DNA from: Xiphydria camelus
Lineage: Eukaryota; Arthropoda; Insecta; Hymenoptera; Xiphydriidae
Assembly (NCBI GenBank): GCA_963678675.1
Contig: OY783192.1
Span: 29,713,487-29,777,486 of the forward strand
DNA: 64,000 nt
Reading direction: 5' to 3'
A program made the translations under genes and the position numbers. Positions 55,792 to 64,000 of this stretch are shown piece by piece. The stretch's first letter is position 1. Every line of letters starts with the position of its first letter. The notes beneath the pieces were generated by a model, which did no database searches, was not told where the DNA came from, and was given only the letters and a program-made list of their open reading frames with translations.

Positions 55792-56125
55792 TTAAGCCAC
55801 GATCGAGAGGCAAACCGCGCGTGGAAAATCGTCGCCCGATGACGCGAGATCCGCGAAATCGTCTCTCGCCCCGAACGAACGGTCGCGATCGCTCTCTTAC
55901 ATACGCGCGAGGTCGCCGAGCGATGACTTACGGGAAGAGATAACACCGCATCTGCGCGCGCGCGCGCGGAGCGTCACGTAACGCGGAGCGATACCGATAC
56001 GCCACGACACGAGGGAGAGATAGAGGGCGGGTGGAGGTGGTATAATAAATATCATCCGTTTTAACGGCAGCCATCGTGACCGATTCGATTTTCGGACGAG
56101 ATTTCTTTTCTTTCGGTATACACCG
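55792..56125. other. CpG-rich host segment
   Basis: CpG-rich, including a CG run near 55957-55970. Nothing recognised. Confidence 0.4.
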
Positions 56126-56149
56126 CACTGAGAAAAATAATTTGATTAA

Positions 56150-56667
56150 GGCCAGGGCCTGGTTTAGACGGCCGAAAATCAGCGGTTTTTAGGGAGCGTT
56201 TTTAGGGAGGAAGGAGATAACTGATCGAAACACGGTTTTGGGGATATTATTTTATATATTTTAACTTCAAAAAAAAAATTTTAGTGACCAGCTACAACGC
56301 ATTATAGACTAAGTTATAGGCAGATTCGTAGAGCGCCTCGGCGTTGGAGTTCCTCGATGGCGTACACGCTAGCGCCCCCTATTTTCATATAAAATGAAAA
56401 AATGATTTAAATTATTTTTTCATTTTATATGAAAATAGGGGGCGCTAGCGTGTACGCCATCGAGGAACTCCAACGCCGAGGCGCTCTACGAATCTGCCTA
56501 TAACTTAGTCTATAATGCGTTGTAGCTGGTCACTAAAATTTTTTTTTTGAAGTTAAAATATATAAAATAATATCCCCAAAACCGTGTTTCGATCAGTTAT
56601 CTCCTTCCTCCCTAAAAACGCTCCCTAAAAACCGCTGATTTTCGGCCGTCTAAACCAGGCCCTGGCC
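56150..56667. mobile_element. 518 bp essentially perfect palindrome flanked by TTAA
   Basis: Each arm is about 259 bp, starting GGCCAGGGCCTGGTTTAGAC. The only mismatch I see is beside the centre ('atgatttaaattat'). TTAA at 56146-56149 and 56668-56671. No coding frame. Arm identity indicates either very recent formation or ongoing correction. Confidence 0.85.
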
Positions 56668-56671
56668 TTAA

Positions 56672-57313
56672 GGGCCCTCTGTTGACATTATTGCAGTTTG
56701 CAGTATTAAAAAAGAATTCGCGATGAGTTCTCATTTAATTTCTAATGATCTTTTTGCAGGAAAATTATTTGGAAGCTATTCGGTATGATTTTTTGCAGGT
56801 CGGAAATAGATTTTCATAAAGTATTATGACTATAAATTTATTAATTGATTATTAATATTGGAGCAGATAACTGTCGTGACTGAGAATGCTTGAAATCGAT
56901 TTGACAAGCACCACAATTTTCAGCTAGATCAGACATATTGCGTGCTTACGGAGAATGCGAGGTAATTTCCGACCTGTGTGCGCACTATTGATTTCAACAT
57001 ATTTCACCGCGATATCTTGTTATTGCACAGCGTTATTAGTCAGGGCGTGAATGATGTGGGAACAGATCATTTTTCTGACATCTAATGAATATTTTATTTT
57101 GGACTTTTCACGCGAATGCTACATGTCACTCATAGACGTAATGATCCATTTTTTTTCTGAATTGAACAACCGTAATATTCAGAAATGATATACTCTTCAG
57201 CGTTACCATATTAATGAGTTTCACTATTCAACCGACAGCGAGATCATATTCTATTGTTGAGTGAGGAGCTTCTTCTACGGATTTTCAGAGTTCCTAGAGC
57301 TGACAGAGGGTCT
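56672..57313. mobile_element. Family I element, copy I3, TTAA flanked
   Basis: GGGCCCTCTGTTGACATTAT at the left and 'agctgacagagggtct' at the right, TTAA at 56668-56671 and 57314-57317. Matches I1, I2 and I4 ('aaatcgatttgacaagcacc', 'tcatagacgtaatgatc', 'gcgttaccat'). 642 bp, no coding frame. Confidence 0.85.
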
Positions 57314-57341
57314 TTAAAATGAGAACACGCGTAGGTGTCTG

Positions 57342-57594
57342 CACTGAGAAAAAATATTTAGTCGATTTAACCGAAATCTTGGAGACGATGACCAAACTGT
57401 TTAGTGAAATATGGATGCACCATCTGTTTGATTAAAAGTGACCACTTTTTGGTTGGAATAATTTAACACTTGGTTAGAATAACTTGATATTTAGTTCGAC
57501 TGACCAGTATTTTGGTTTGAATACGCGTGAAATAACCATAAACGTTTAACCGGATGCGTTTTGTCATTTTAACCTAATATTTTTTTTCATTGTG
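57342..57594. mobile_element. Family A MITE, copy A7, nested in A10
   Basis: CACTGAGAAAAAATATTTAG to ATATTTTTTTTCATTGTG. Full-length, reverse orientation to A10. Confidence 0.85.
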
Positions 57595-57618
57595 TGTGAG
57601 ACGCGTCTAGTTATTCTA

Positions 57619-57847
57619 CACTGAGAAAAATTTCATAAATTGCACGGCAATGCTAGTAGTTTAATAATATAAGGATAAATTCTAGTTACCTTAGCAACAC
57701 GTATTTCTATTTCAGCTATATGTACAGTTATTTCAGCAATACGTATTACACTCTTGTTACTATTTAGTATTGCTATATTAAATATACCGTCTATAGTTAA
57801 CCTCGTTTAGCCTTGATTGCTGTGCGACCTATACATTTCTCTCGGTG
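57619..57847. mobile_element. Family P MITE, nested in A10
   Basis: CACTGAGAAAAATTTCATAA to ACATTTCTCTCGGTG, TA on both sides (57617-57618, 57848-57849). Repeated 'gcaatacgtatt'/'gcaacacgtatt' in the centre. Confidence 0.8.
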
Positions 57848-58021
57848 TAACAAAAATATTGGTTAATTGAATCATTTTGTTCTTTGATTCAACCAAATAT
57901 TCAGTTATCCTAATCAAAATGTCGTCAGTTTAACCAATCAGGCAGAGAATCCATATATCACCAAACGATTTGGTCATCGTCTCTAAAATTTTGGTCAAAT
58001 TGACCAAGTCATTTTTCGATG

Positions 58022-58495
58022 CACGTACGACACGTGGACTACTCCGCTTCGTTCCAACGCCGTTGAAACAACCGGGAATAACGTACTATCGTTAGCCGCT
58101 TCCTCCTCGAGGATCGCGCGCGCGCGTCAACGCGCGAGGGAACGGGAAAAAACGTTAAAAAGGGAACGACTCGGGCGGCGCGGAGACATTAGGCGTTCAG
58201 AAACAACACACCTCACGCGCCGTGTCGTCATTATCTTCTCTCTCTCGGCTTCGTAACGGAACTCGAACTTACGGTTTCCGGTCGGGGGCGATGCAATAAT
58301 AAGAGAGTGCTTCTCGCCGCGGCGCGAGATCGGGTTAAATTTAATATCGATGAGTCGCGGTGCTCGAAAGAACGTCGTGGTTTGTCTCGCGTAGAGGAAC
58401 TTATTCGTCGTTGCACCTGCCGTGCATTATTGCTCGCTCGTTTCGCGTATACGCGAATGAGCCAATTTTCGCGGGGATTTTAAAGCAGAGATACA
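58022..58495. other. CpG-rich host segment
   Basis: CpG-rich; nothing recognised. Confidence 0.4.
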
Positions 58496-59055
58496 GGGGA
58501 GACCGGGGCAAAACGATCCCTCTGAGGTTCAAGTCGATAGAACTTACACTGAGAAAACAGTTAATTAATACGATAGTTAATAAATTTTATTTCAAATACG
58601 GCGAAATAAATATTATATTTCGTTGAGACAAGGAAATATATGGTTGTCATTAAAATATTTATTTCATTGAAATAATTGCCTCGAAGGATCACATTACGTC
58701 AAATAAACATCGTAACAGTTAACGAATATTTACTCGGTCCAAATAAATGTTTATTGTACCATATTCATACATTTAATTAACTATAAATACATTGTTTTCT
58801 CAGTACCTATAGTCACAGTGGGAGATAGAAGTCTGCAATTTTGCATACATCTAGTTCTGTCATTCAGTTTCATTGTTTTTTTTTCAAAACTTTTTATTCA
58901 ATCAAAACAAAATTATAGTTAAAATTGCAGAGTAGTGTCAATTAATCGTTTTGCCCCATCGTGTGTCGTACTGATTCATTAGTTTTCGTTATTATTGACG
59001 CCAAAATCACGGGTGATCATTTCACCCCGAGGGATCGTTACGTCCCGGTCTCCCC
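58496..59055. mobile_element. Element with GGGGAGACCGG ends (AA), containing C5
   Basis: GGGGAGACCGGGGCAAAACG and 'gggatcgttacgtcccggtctcccc' are inverted. The motif 'ggggcaaaacgat' recurs inside as 'atcgttttgcccc' (58945-58957). The termini resemble the pogo-type element at 63205 (GGGGAGACTGGCC). Flanking dinucleotides are CA on both sides. Confidence 0.75.
58547..58804. mobile_element. Family C MITE, copy C5, nested in AA
   Basis: CACTGAGAAAACAGTTAATT to ACATTGTTTTCTCAGT. Full-length family C. Confidence 0.85.
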
Positions 59056-59931
59056 CACATGCGGATCGAGCGAATGAAGCTTATAAATTTACGAAATCGA
59101 CGAAATGGGATGGTGGCACGATTTTAGAAAAAATCAGTTTTATGCAGGGTATTGAGTCCTTTCGACGACAGTTTTTGAACAAACGCGATACTCATGCGCA
59201 ATCGCGAGACAAAAATTATTAGAATAATGCTAATTTGCGCGCCTAAATCTCTGTCGTGACGTCATTCAGGCGCCAGTGACGCGCAATCCGCGGAGCTGGC
59301 GCACTTGTAACGTGTGATCAGAGGTTCTCAATTACTATTCGACTGCTGAATGTCGTCAGGGTGCATGCGTCTCTGACGTCAAACAGGCATCGAGATTCAA
59401 AACTATGATGTTACTTTTAAATTGAAAATTACATTTTTTGAACAACATAAATTAGCTGTCCTTGTTATATAATTAATATTTGAGGTATGAGGAAACCATT
59501 TATGGAAGAGAAAATGGGAATTGCTGACTAGTGCCACCACCCCGTTATGCGATCTAGACGCACACATGCGATGGTACAACTCACGTGCATCCGAGCGAGG
59601 CGTCGCTGAAATCATCTCCGAAGGACTGGCGAAACGGAAACGAGAGCAAAAGCGAGTCGCGTCGCTGAAATCATCTCCGAAGGACTGGCGAAACGGAAAC
59701 GAGACCAGAAGCGAGTCGCGTCGCGACGCTGTAATTGCTCGCTCCGTCGATCCTGCAGACCGCGCGGCGCGTGACGTGGTCGCGCGCAATCGCCTTCTCA
59801 CGCGCGCGCATCGCGCGTTTCCGCGAATTCCGCATCGCTGTGTGCTCGGACGTCCACCTGCGAAGAAGAGAAATAACGCAGACCCGTGAATACATCGATA
59901 GCTCGCTCGGTGTCGTCTGTGCGCACGCATA
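59056..59931. other. Host sequence, CpG-rich from 59540
   Basis: A 175-residue minus-strand frame (59403-59930) is created partly by the 59 bp tandem duplication and has no domain. Confidence 0.4.
59602..59719. repeat. Tandem duplication, two 59 bp units
   Basis: Units 59602-59660 and 59661-59719 start GTCGCTGAAATCATCTCCG and differ at two positions (GAGCAAAAGC / GACCAGAAGC). As 59 is not a multiple of three, it argues against coding. Confidence 0.9.
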
Positions 59932-60132
59932 ACATAATTTGGTCAATTTAACGAAAATCTTGGTGGCGATAACGAAATTGTTTAAGAAAATATGGATCCT
60001 CCATCTGTTCGGTTAAATTGACCATTTTTTGGTCAAAATGGTTATATATTTGGTTAAAATACACGCTCAATCGAGCAGTATTTTATTTAGAATAACTAAA
60101 GATTTTTAACTAGATGCGTTTTGTCATTTTAA

Positions 60133-60805
60133 GGGCCTTCTGTCGGTTTTAGGGACTTCGAAAATCCGTCGAAAAAATTCCTCGCGCGACATTTGTAAAT
60201 GATCTCGCTGTCGATTTAACAGTAAAACTCATTGGCATGGTAACGCTGAAGTGAATATTATTCCTGAATATTAAGGTTGTTCAAATCAGAGAAAAAATTT
60301 ATCATTACGCCTATGCGAGTGACATGTAGCACTCGCGCGAAAGGTCAAAAATAAAATATTCATTAGATATCAAAAAAACGGTCCGCTATCGCATCATCCG
60401 CGCCCTGAGTAATAATGCTGTGCAATAAATAAGATATGGCAGTGAAATATATTGGAATCAATAGTGCGCGGCGAACCACACACACAGGTCGGAAATTACC
60501 TCACATTCTCAGTGAGTATACTCAGTATGTATACATAATATGTGTCTGATCTAAGTGAAAGTTTTGGTGCCTGTCAAATCGATTTCAAGCATTCTCTGTC
60601 ACGACAGTTATCTGCTCCAATTTGAATAATCGATTAATAAAATTTTAGTCGTAATACTTTACGAAAATCTATTTTCGACCTGTTAAAGATCATGCCGAAT
60701 GGTTTCCAAATTATTCCGCTGCAAAAAAATCATTAGAAATTAACTGACAACTTTTCGCGAACTTTTTTTAATACTGCCAGCCACAATAATGTTGACAGAG
60801 GATCC
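60133..60805. mobile_element. Family I element, copy I1
   Basis: GGGCCTTCTGTCGGTTTTAG to AATGTTGACAGAGGATCC, with TTAA at 60129-60132 and 60806-60809. 673 bp; same orientation relative to the host A element as I3. Confidence 0.9.
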
Positions 60806-60809
60806 TTAA

Positions 60810-61471
60810 ACGGGAGTTCTGGTCAGTATAGGAACTTTGAAAATCCGCCACACAGGAATTCTCTTGCGGCATTTGTAAGTGATCTCGCTGTCGATAAGAT
60901 AGTGAAACTCATTGGCATAGTAACGACTGAGGAGCATATTATCATTCCTGAATACCATGGCTATGCAGATCCGAGAATAAATTGATCATTACACCTATGA
61001 GTGCCATGTAGAACTTGCGCGGAAGGTCTAGAACAAAATATTTACTGTGTCAGAAAAATGATCCATTGGCGTATAAGTCACGCGCTGAGAAATAACTTAT
61101 TCCTATAAGAAGAAGATACTGCATTAAAATGCATTGAAATCGATAATGCGTAGCAAACCACATACTGGCAATTACCTTGCATACTCCGAAAGCAAATAAG
61201 AGACCTAATATATCGAAAAGTGTCAGTATCTGTCAAGTCAATTTCAAAACTTATCTGCCATGACAGTTGTCAGTTAGAATCGCCTGCGATTTTAATAACT
61301 CGTTAATAAATTTTCAGTCACAATACTTTATTAAACATATTTCCGGTATGTAATCGATCATGTTAAATGGTTAACAATATATTTTATCGCGAAAAAGTCA
61401 TCAGAAATGAAGCAAAAGTGGTACACGCGCGCGGAATTCTTACCAACCGCAACAATCTTGACAGACCCCCC
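60810..61471. mobile_element. Family I element, copy I2, tandem to I1
   Basis: Same orientation as I1. Left end worn ('acgggagttctggtcagtat'), right end 'aatcttgacagacccccc', TTAA at 61472-61475. Diverged from I1, so not a simple recent duplication. Confidence 0.85.
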
Positions 61472-61568
61472 TTAACCTAATCATTTTTCTCAGTGCAGCT
61501 ATCGGACGTATCAAGTGCGACGGACACGAGGGAAAAAATATCTCCGCGAGCGCAAACACGAGCTAATA

Positions 61569-61791
61569 CACTGAGAGAAAAAATGGTATATTCAGTTAGA
61601 TCTGCGTTTACGGATGGGAGATGCAGAATTAGTTGCTCCAGCGGTTAAATTTGGTTATAACGATTAATGGCTATTTGAAGTAAACGGGCTGTAGTCCATT
61701 CGAGTCAATTTTTAGTCCGAGTAACTTGATCTGCATTTCCCCGCCCGTAACTGCCGATTTAGTCAAATTTACTACATTTTTTTTCTCAGAG
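61569..61791. mobile_element. Family S MITE, copy S4
   Basis: CACTGAGAGAAAAAATGGTA to ATTTTTTTTCTCAGAG, TA on both sides. Interior 'gcatttccccgcccgtaact' as in S2/S3. Confidence 0.85.
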
Positions 61792-61793
61792 TA

Positions 61794-62063
61794 GCTACGG
61801 AGTCGCGGTCCTAAAACTTTCCGATAAACCGGCCCGTCGATATAGTCAAAATCGCGAGAGTATTCCGCCGTGACCTTTTTTTTTCGCGAGCCAATAGGAA
61901 GCCGTCCGTCGAAGGGGTCATCTCGATGTGACGTAACGCGACAACGAACGCGCGTTTACGGCGCGGGAGAGGTGACATACGATTCTTTTCGGCGCTAATG
62001 AGAGGGCGATAATCGTCACGCGCGCGCGCCAGTGTAAGTGTAAAGATTGCAGAGTTTCGCGTA
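61794..62063. other. CpG-rich host segment
   Basis: Chance 92-residue minus-strand frame; nothing recognised. Confidence 0.35.
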
Positions 62064-62065
62064 AG

Positions 62066-62720
62066 GGGAGTTCCCCTGGTGACGGACACTTAGAGTTATT
62101 ATTCGATAAATAATGGCATAATTGTTCTTTTATAAGGGTTAGATATTATTTTCTATATAAAAGTATACTATATACTGCATACAGAATTAATTAATCCCAT
62201 CAATTTATAAATTATTTTCGACTTGAAAAATGGCAATGAACGCGCACTTCATTTTTCAGTGTTTCAAAAATTTGCCTGGGTCTAGTGTATCTACTCTTGA
62301 CAGGCACGGCACCGAATCTAGTCTTCTTCCGTGTTTTTTAAGCATACAACACACGAAATCAAACTGGCTGCTTTTCTTTGTCGAAGCAGTTGATGTAATG
62401 GCTCTCGAAAATGCTGCCCACTATTTTTCATCGGAATATTTGCACACAGTAAGAAATAATCTGCTGTCCGGACCCAGAGGACTCTGCGAGGTTGTTTCAA
62501 AGTACCTACATTTTCTATCAAACAAGTACATAAAATGATACTATAAATATGAAAATTAAAAAAAGGTTTATCGTTTTGTTAACAAAAAATAACAGGACAG
62601 CATTCACTTGCAAATCTATCGAATTTACAACGCAACCAAATTAACCACGTACATCAATTTCTGGGATTAGAGGTAGATAATGACAAGATTCCCCTTCACG
62701 AACATAACAACACTAGCAAT
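62066..62720 (+). mobile_element. Family J element, copy J2
   Basis: Left end AGGGGAGTTCCCCTGGTGAC, related to J1's AGGGGAGTTCCCCTAGTGCC. The plus-strand frame 62230-62538 aligns with the J1 minus-strand frame (TESSLLP, TKSNWL, AVDVMALEN, HYFSSEYLH, RNNL). The right terminus was not found before I4. The shared frame may mark a decayed internal coding region. Confidence 0.6.
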
Positions 62721-62750
62721 TGACAGCCCGTACGTAGAATTGTATAAATA

Positions 62751-63204
62751 AGGGTTCTCTGTTGACATTATTGCGATTGGAAGTATTAGAAAAAATTCGC
62801 GAAAAGTTCTCAGTTAATTTCTACTGATTTTTTTGCAGCGGAATAATTTAGAAACCATTCGGCATGATCTTTTACAGGTCGAAAATAGATTTTCATAAAG
62901 TATTACCTATGATTAGAAATGTATAAATTGCTTGTTAAAATCGATTTGACAAGCACCACAATTTTCAGCTAGATTAGACGCATTTTGTAGTCACGGGATA
63001 ATTTCCGACATGTGGTTTGTCGCGCATCTTGTTATTGTACAGCGTTATTACTCAGAACGTGAATGATATGGTGGCAGATCGTCTTTCTGACACATAACGA
63101 ATATGTTGTTTTAGACTTTTCGTGCGAGTGCTACGTGTCACTCATAGACATAATGATCGATTTTTTCTCTCATTTGAATAACAATAATATTTAGGAATGA
63201 TATA
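62751..63204. mobile_element. Family I element, copy I4 (interrupted)
   Basis: 'gggttctctgttgacattat' to 'acaataatatttaggaatga'. The right part of the family is missing because the element at 63205 is inserted; it may continue beyond the window. Confidence 0.75.
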
Positions 63205-64000
63205 GGGGAGACTGGCCTAAAATGGCATACTAGGATAAAATGACATAGAGGGTGTACCACATCTATGCGTAGTGCAATAACCACTCCTAGCATACTTACA
63301 GCTCAGTGGTCCCGACGCTATTTGATGTTGTCAGCGAGTTCAAGGCTGTCTCAGTTTTTGTTAAAAATGGGACTCTTTTAAAACGTAAGTACAAAATATT
63401 TAATGCACTCATTAAAAGATGATTACTGTGCTCGCGGATCACACAATATATAAGTTTATTGGGGTTTGGTTTTTAGCATATAACCTAAACTAACTCCGAC
63501 CCTGTAGTAGAAAGAAAATAAAACAACGGTCTCGATGTTTTGGTCACATGATACTATTTAAGTGTTTATGGGTAAAATGACATACTTCGTTCTCGGGCAA
63601 AATAACATAGGTACCTATGTCGGAAATTTGTTGGATATTGGAACAGATAATGACGATGATAAAGTTCAAGAAGCGTTTCCTGCAAGCAGTGATGAAGAAA
63701 ATAACCCACATTGCATTTATTGCGATGAATAATTTTTGAGGTCAAAATCTCGGATGCAATGCCAAGGATGTAAAAAATGGGCTCATGCAGAGAGTGCAGG
63801 ACTTAGTGCGAAAGCCAAGAGATATGTCTGCGTAATTTGCTCTGACTGAAAAGCCTATGTCATTTTGCCCATACCCACTTGGGTAAAACGACATAGTGGC
63901 TTATTTTTTAAAATAGGTTAAACTACAACTAAAATTATTTTTCAGTTCCCTTTGATGTACAAACATGTTAGCAACTAATATTTGCTACAAGAGTTTGATT
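63205..64000 (+). mobile_element. pogo/Tigger-like element, runs off the window
   Basis: Starts GGGGAGACTGGCCTAAAATG after TA. The motif AAAATGACATA and variants recur (63216, 63236, 63572, 63598, 63887). It contains a short coding remnant typical of pogo/Tigger-type proteins. The right terminus lies outside the window, unless 'tgtcattttgcccatacccac' near 63860 is an internal end. Confidence 0.7.
63642..63849 (+). pseudogene. PHD-like zinc finger from the C-terminus of a pogo/Tigger-type protein
   Basis: One frame reads DNDDDKVQEAFPASSDEENN, then CIYCDE, a stop (63729-63731), FLRSKSRMQCQGCKKWAHAE, then SAGLSAKARRYVCVICSD and a terminal stop. The order CxxC...CxxC...W-AH...CxxC is that of the PHD-like finger at the C-terminal end of many insect pogo/Tigger DDE transposases. 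The Cys expected after the His is Ser here, and the stop lies inside the finger. The catalytic region upstream is absent, so this is an internally deleted copy. Confidence 0.8.

Larger units (their letters stand above)
56126..58021. mobile_element. Family A MITE, outer copy A10, with four insertions
   Basis: Starts CACTGAGAAAAATAATTTG. Segments 56126-56145, 57318-57341, 57600-57618 and 57848-58021 join into an A copy ending 'caagtcatttttcgatg'. Inserts are the palindrome (56150), I3 (56672), A7 (57342) and P (57619). Assignment of 57318-57341 and 57600-57618 to the same copy rests on short matches. Confidence 0.65.
59932..61495. mobile_element. Family A MITE, copy A9, containing I1 and I2
   Basis: Reverse-oriented A copy: 59932-60132 (left end truncated, ending 'cgttttgtcattTTAA') and 61472-61495 (TTAACCTAATCATTTTTCTC, then AGTG). 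The two parts are contiguous in intact copies. Confidence 0.85.

Noticed and set aside
59403..59930. 175-residue minus-strand frame with an internal duplicated peptide
   Set aside because: The duplication unit is 59 bp, which shifts frame, so the apparent peptide repeats are in different frames; there is no domain.

Overview
The window looks like a stretch of an arthropod nuclear genome, most likely an insect and plausibly a hymenopteran. This is inferred from three things: very CpG-rich, apparently non-coding DNA alternates with AT-rich DNA; intact protein-coding exons are almost absent over 64 kb; and there is a dense population of short inverted-repeat DNA transposons of the Tc1/mariner, pogo/Tigger and piggyBac (TTAA) type. 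No rRNA, tRNA, CRISPR array, bacterial operon or complete cellular gene could be supported by eye. All repeat boundaries were read by eye and may be off by a few bases.

Layout. CpG-rich blocks of host-like sequence (about 1.26-2.76, 3.6-5.4, 6.6-7.4, 10.8-12.7, 14.9-16.3, 18.7-20.0, 20.6-21.4, 22.1-24.2, 25.5-25.9, 28.4-30.3, 31.0-32.1, 34.4-35.0, 36.3-37.1, 38.3-39.3, 39.6-40.3, 42.0-42.6, 43.7-45.1, 50.0-50.5, 51.7-52.3, 53.3-53.6, 54.8-55.2, 55.8-56.1, 58.0-58.5, 59.5-59.9 and 61.8-62.06 kb) hold simple repeats, random open frames, and a few possible splice donors and TATA-like boxes. Between them lie AT-rich transposon clusters. I gave the families letters: A to S for the recurrent ones, then RR, EE and so on. 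At least ten families (A, C, G, L, N, O, P, Q, R, S) share the terminus CACTGAGAAAA...TTTTCTCAGTG with a TA target duplication but have unrelated interiors. Eight elements from seven families (14016, 17957, 29257, 35390, 48055, 56150, and family I at 56672 and 60133) are flanked by TTAA.

The elements are nested to unusual depth. The deepest nest is 32144-34364, where a D element holds an EE element, which holds another D element, which holds a long-inverted-repeat mariner-type element with a transposase remnant. A second nest, 56126-58021, holds four insertions including an essentially perfect 518 bp palindrome. A third, 59932-61495, is an A element with two head-to-tail TTAA elements.

Traces of coding sequence are all broken: a mariner DD34D transposase tail (25858-26223), a second Tc1/mariner-type transposase tail (33421-33603), the C-terminal PHD-like zinc finger typical of pogo/Tigger-type proteins (63642-63849), a THAP zinc-finger remnant (45691-45955), and a frameshifted 1.3 kb copy of a widespread uncharacterised animal gene family (13065-14715) split by a TTAA element. 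One short open exon-like frame at 46421-46612 cannot be identified. No gene in the window can be said to work; what acts together here are transposon families that use one another as targets.
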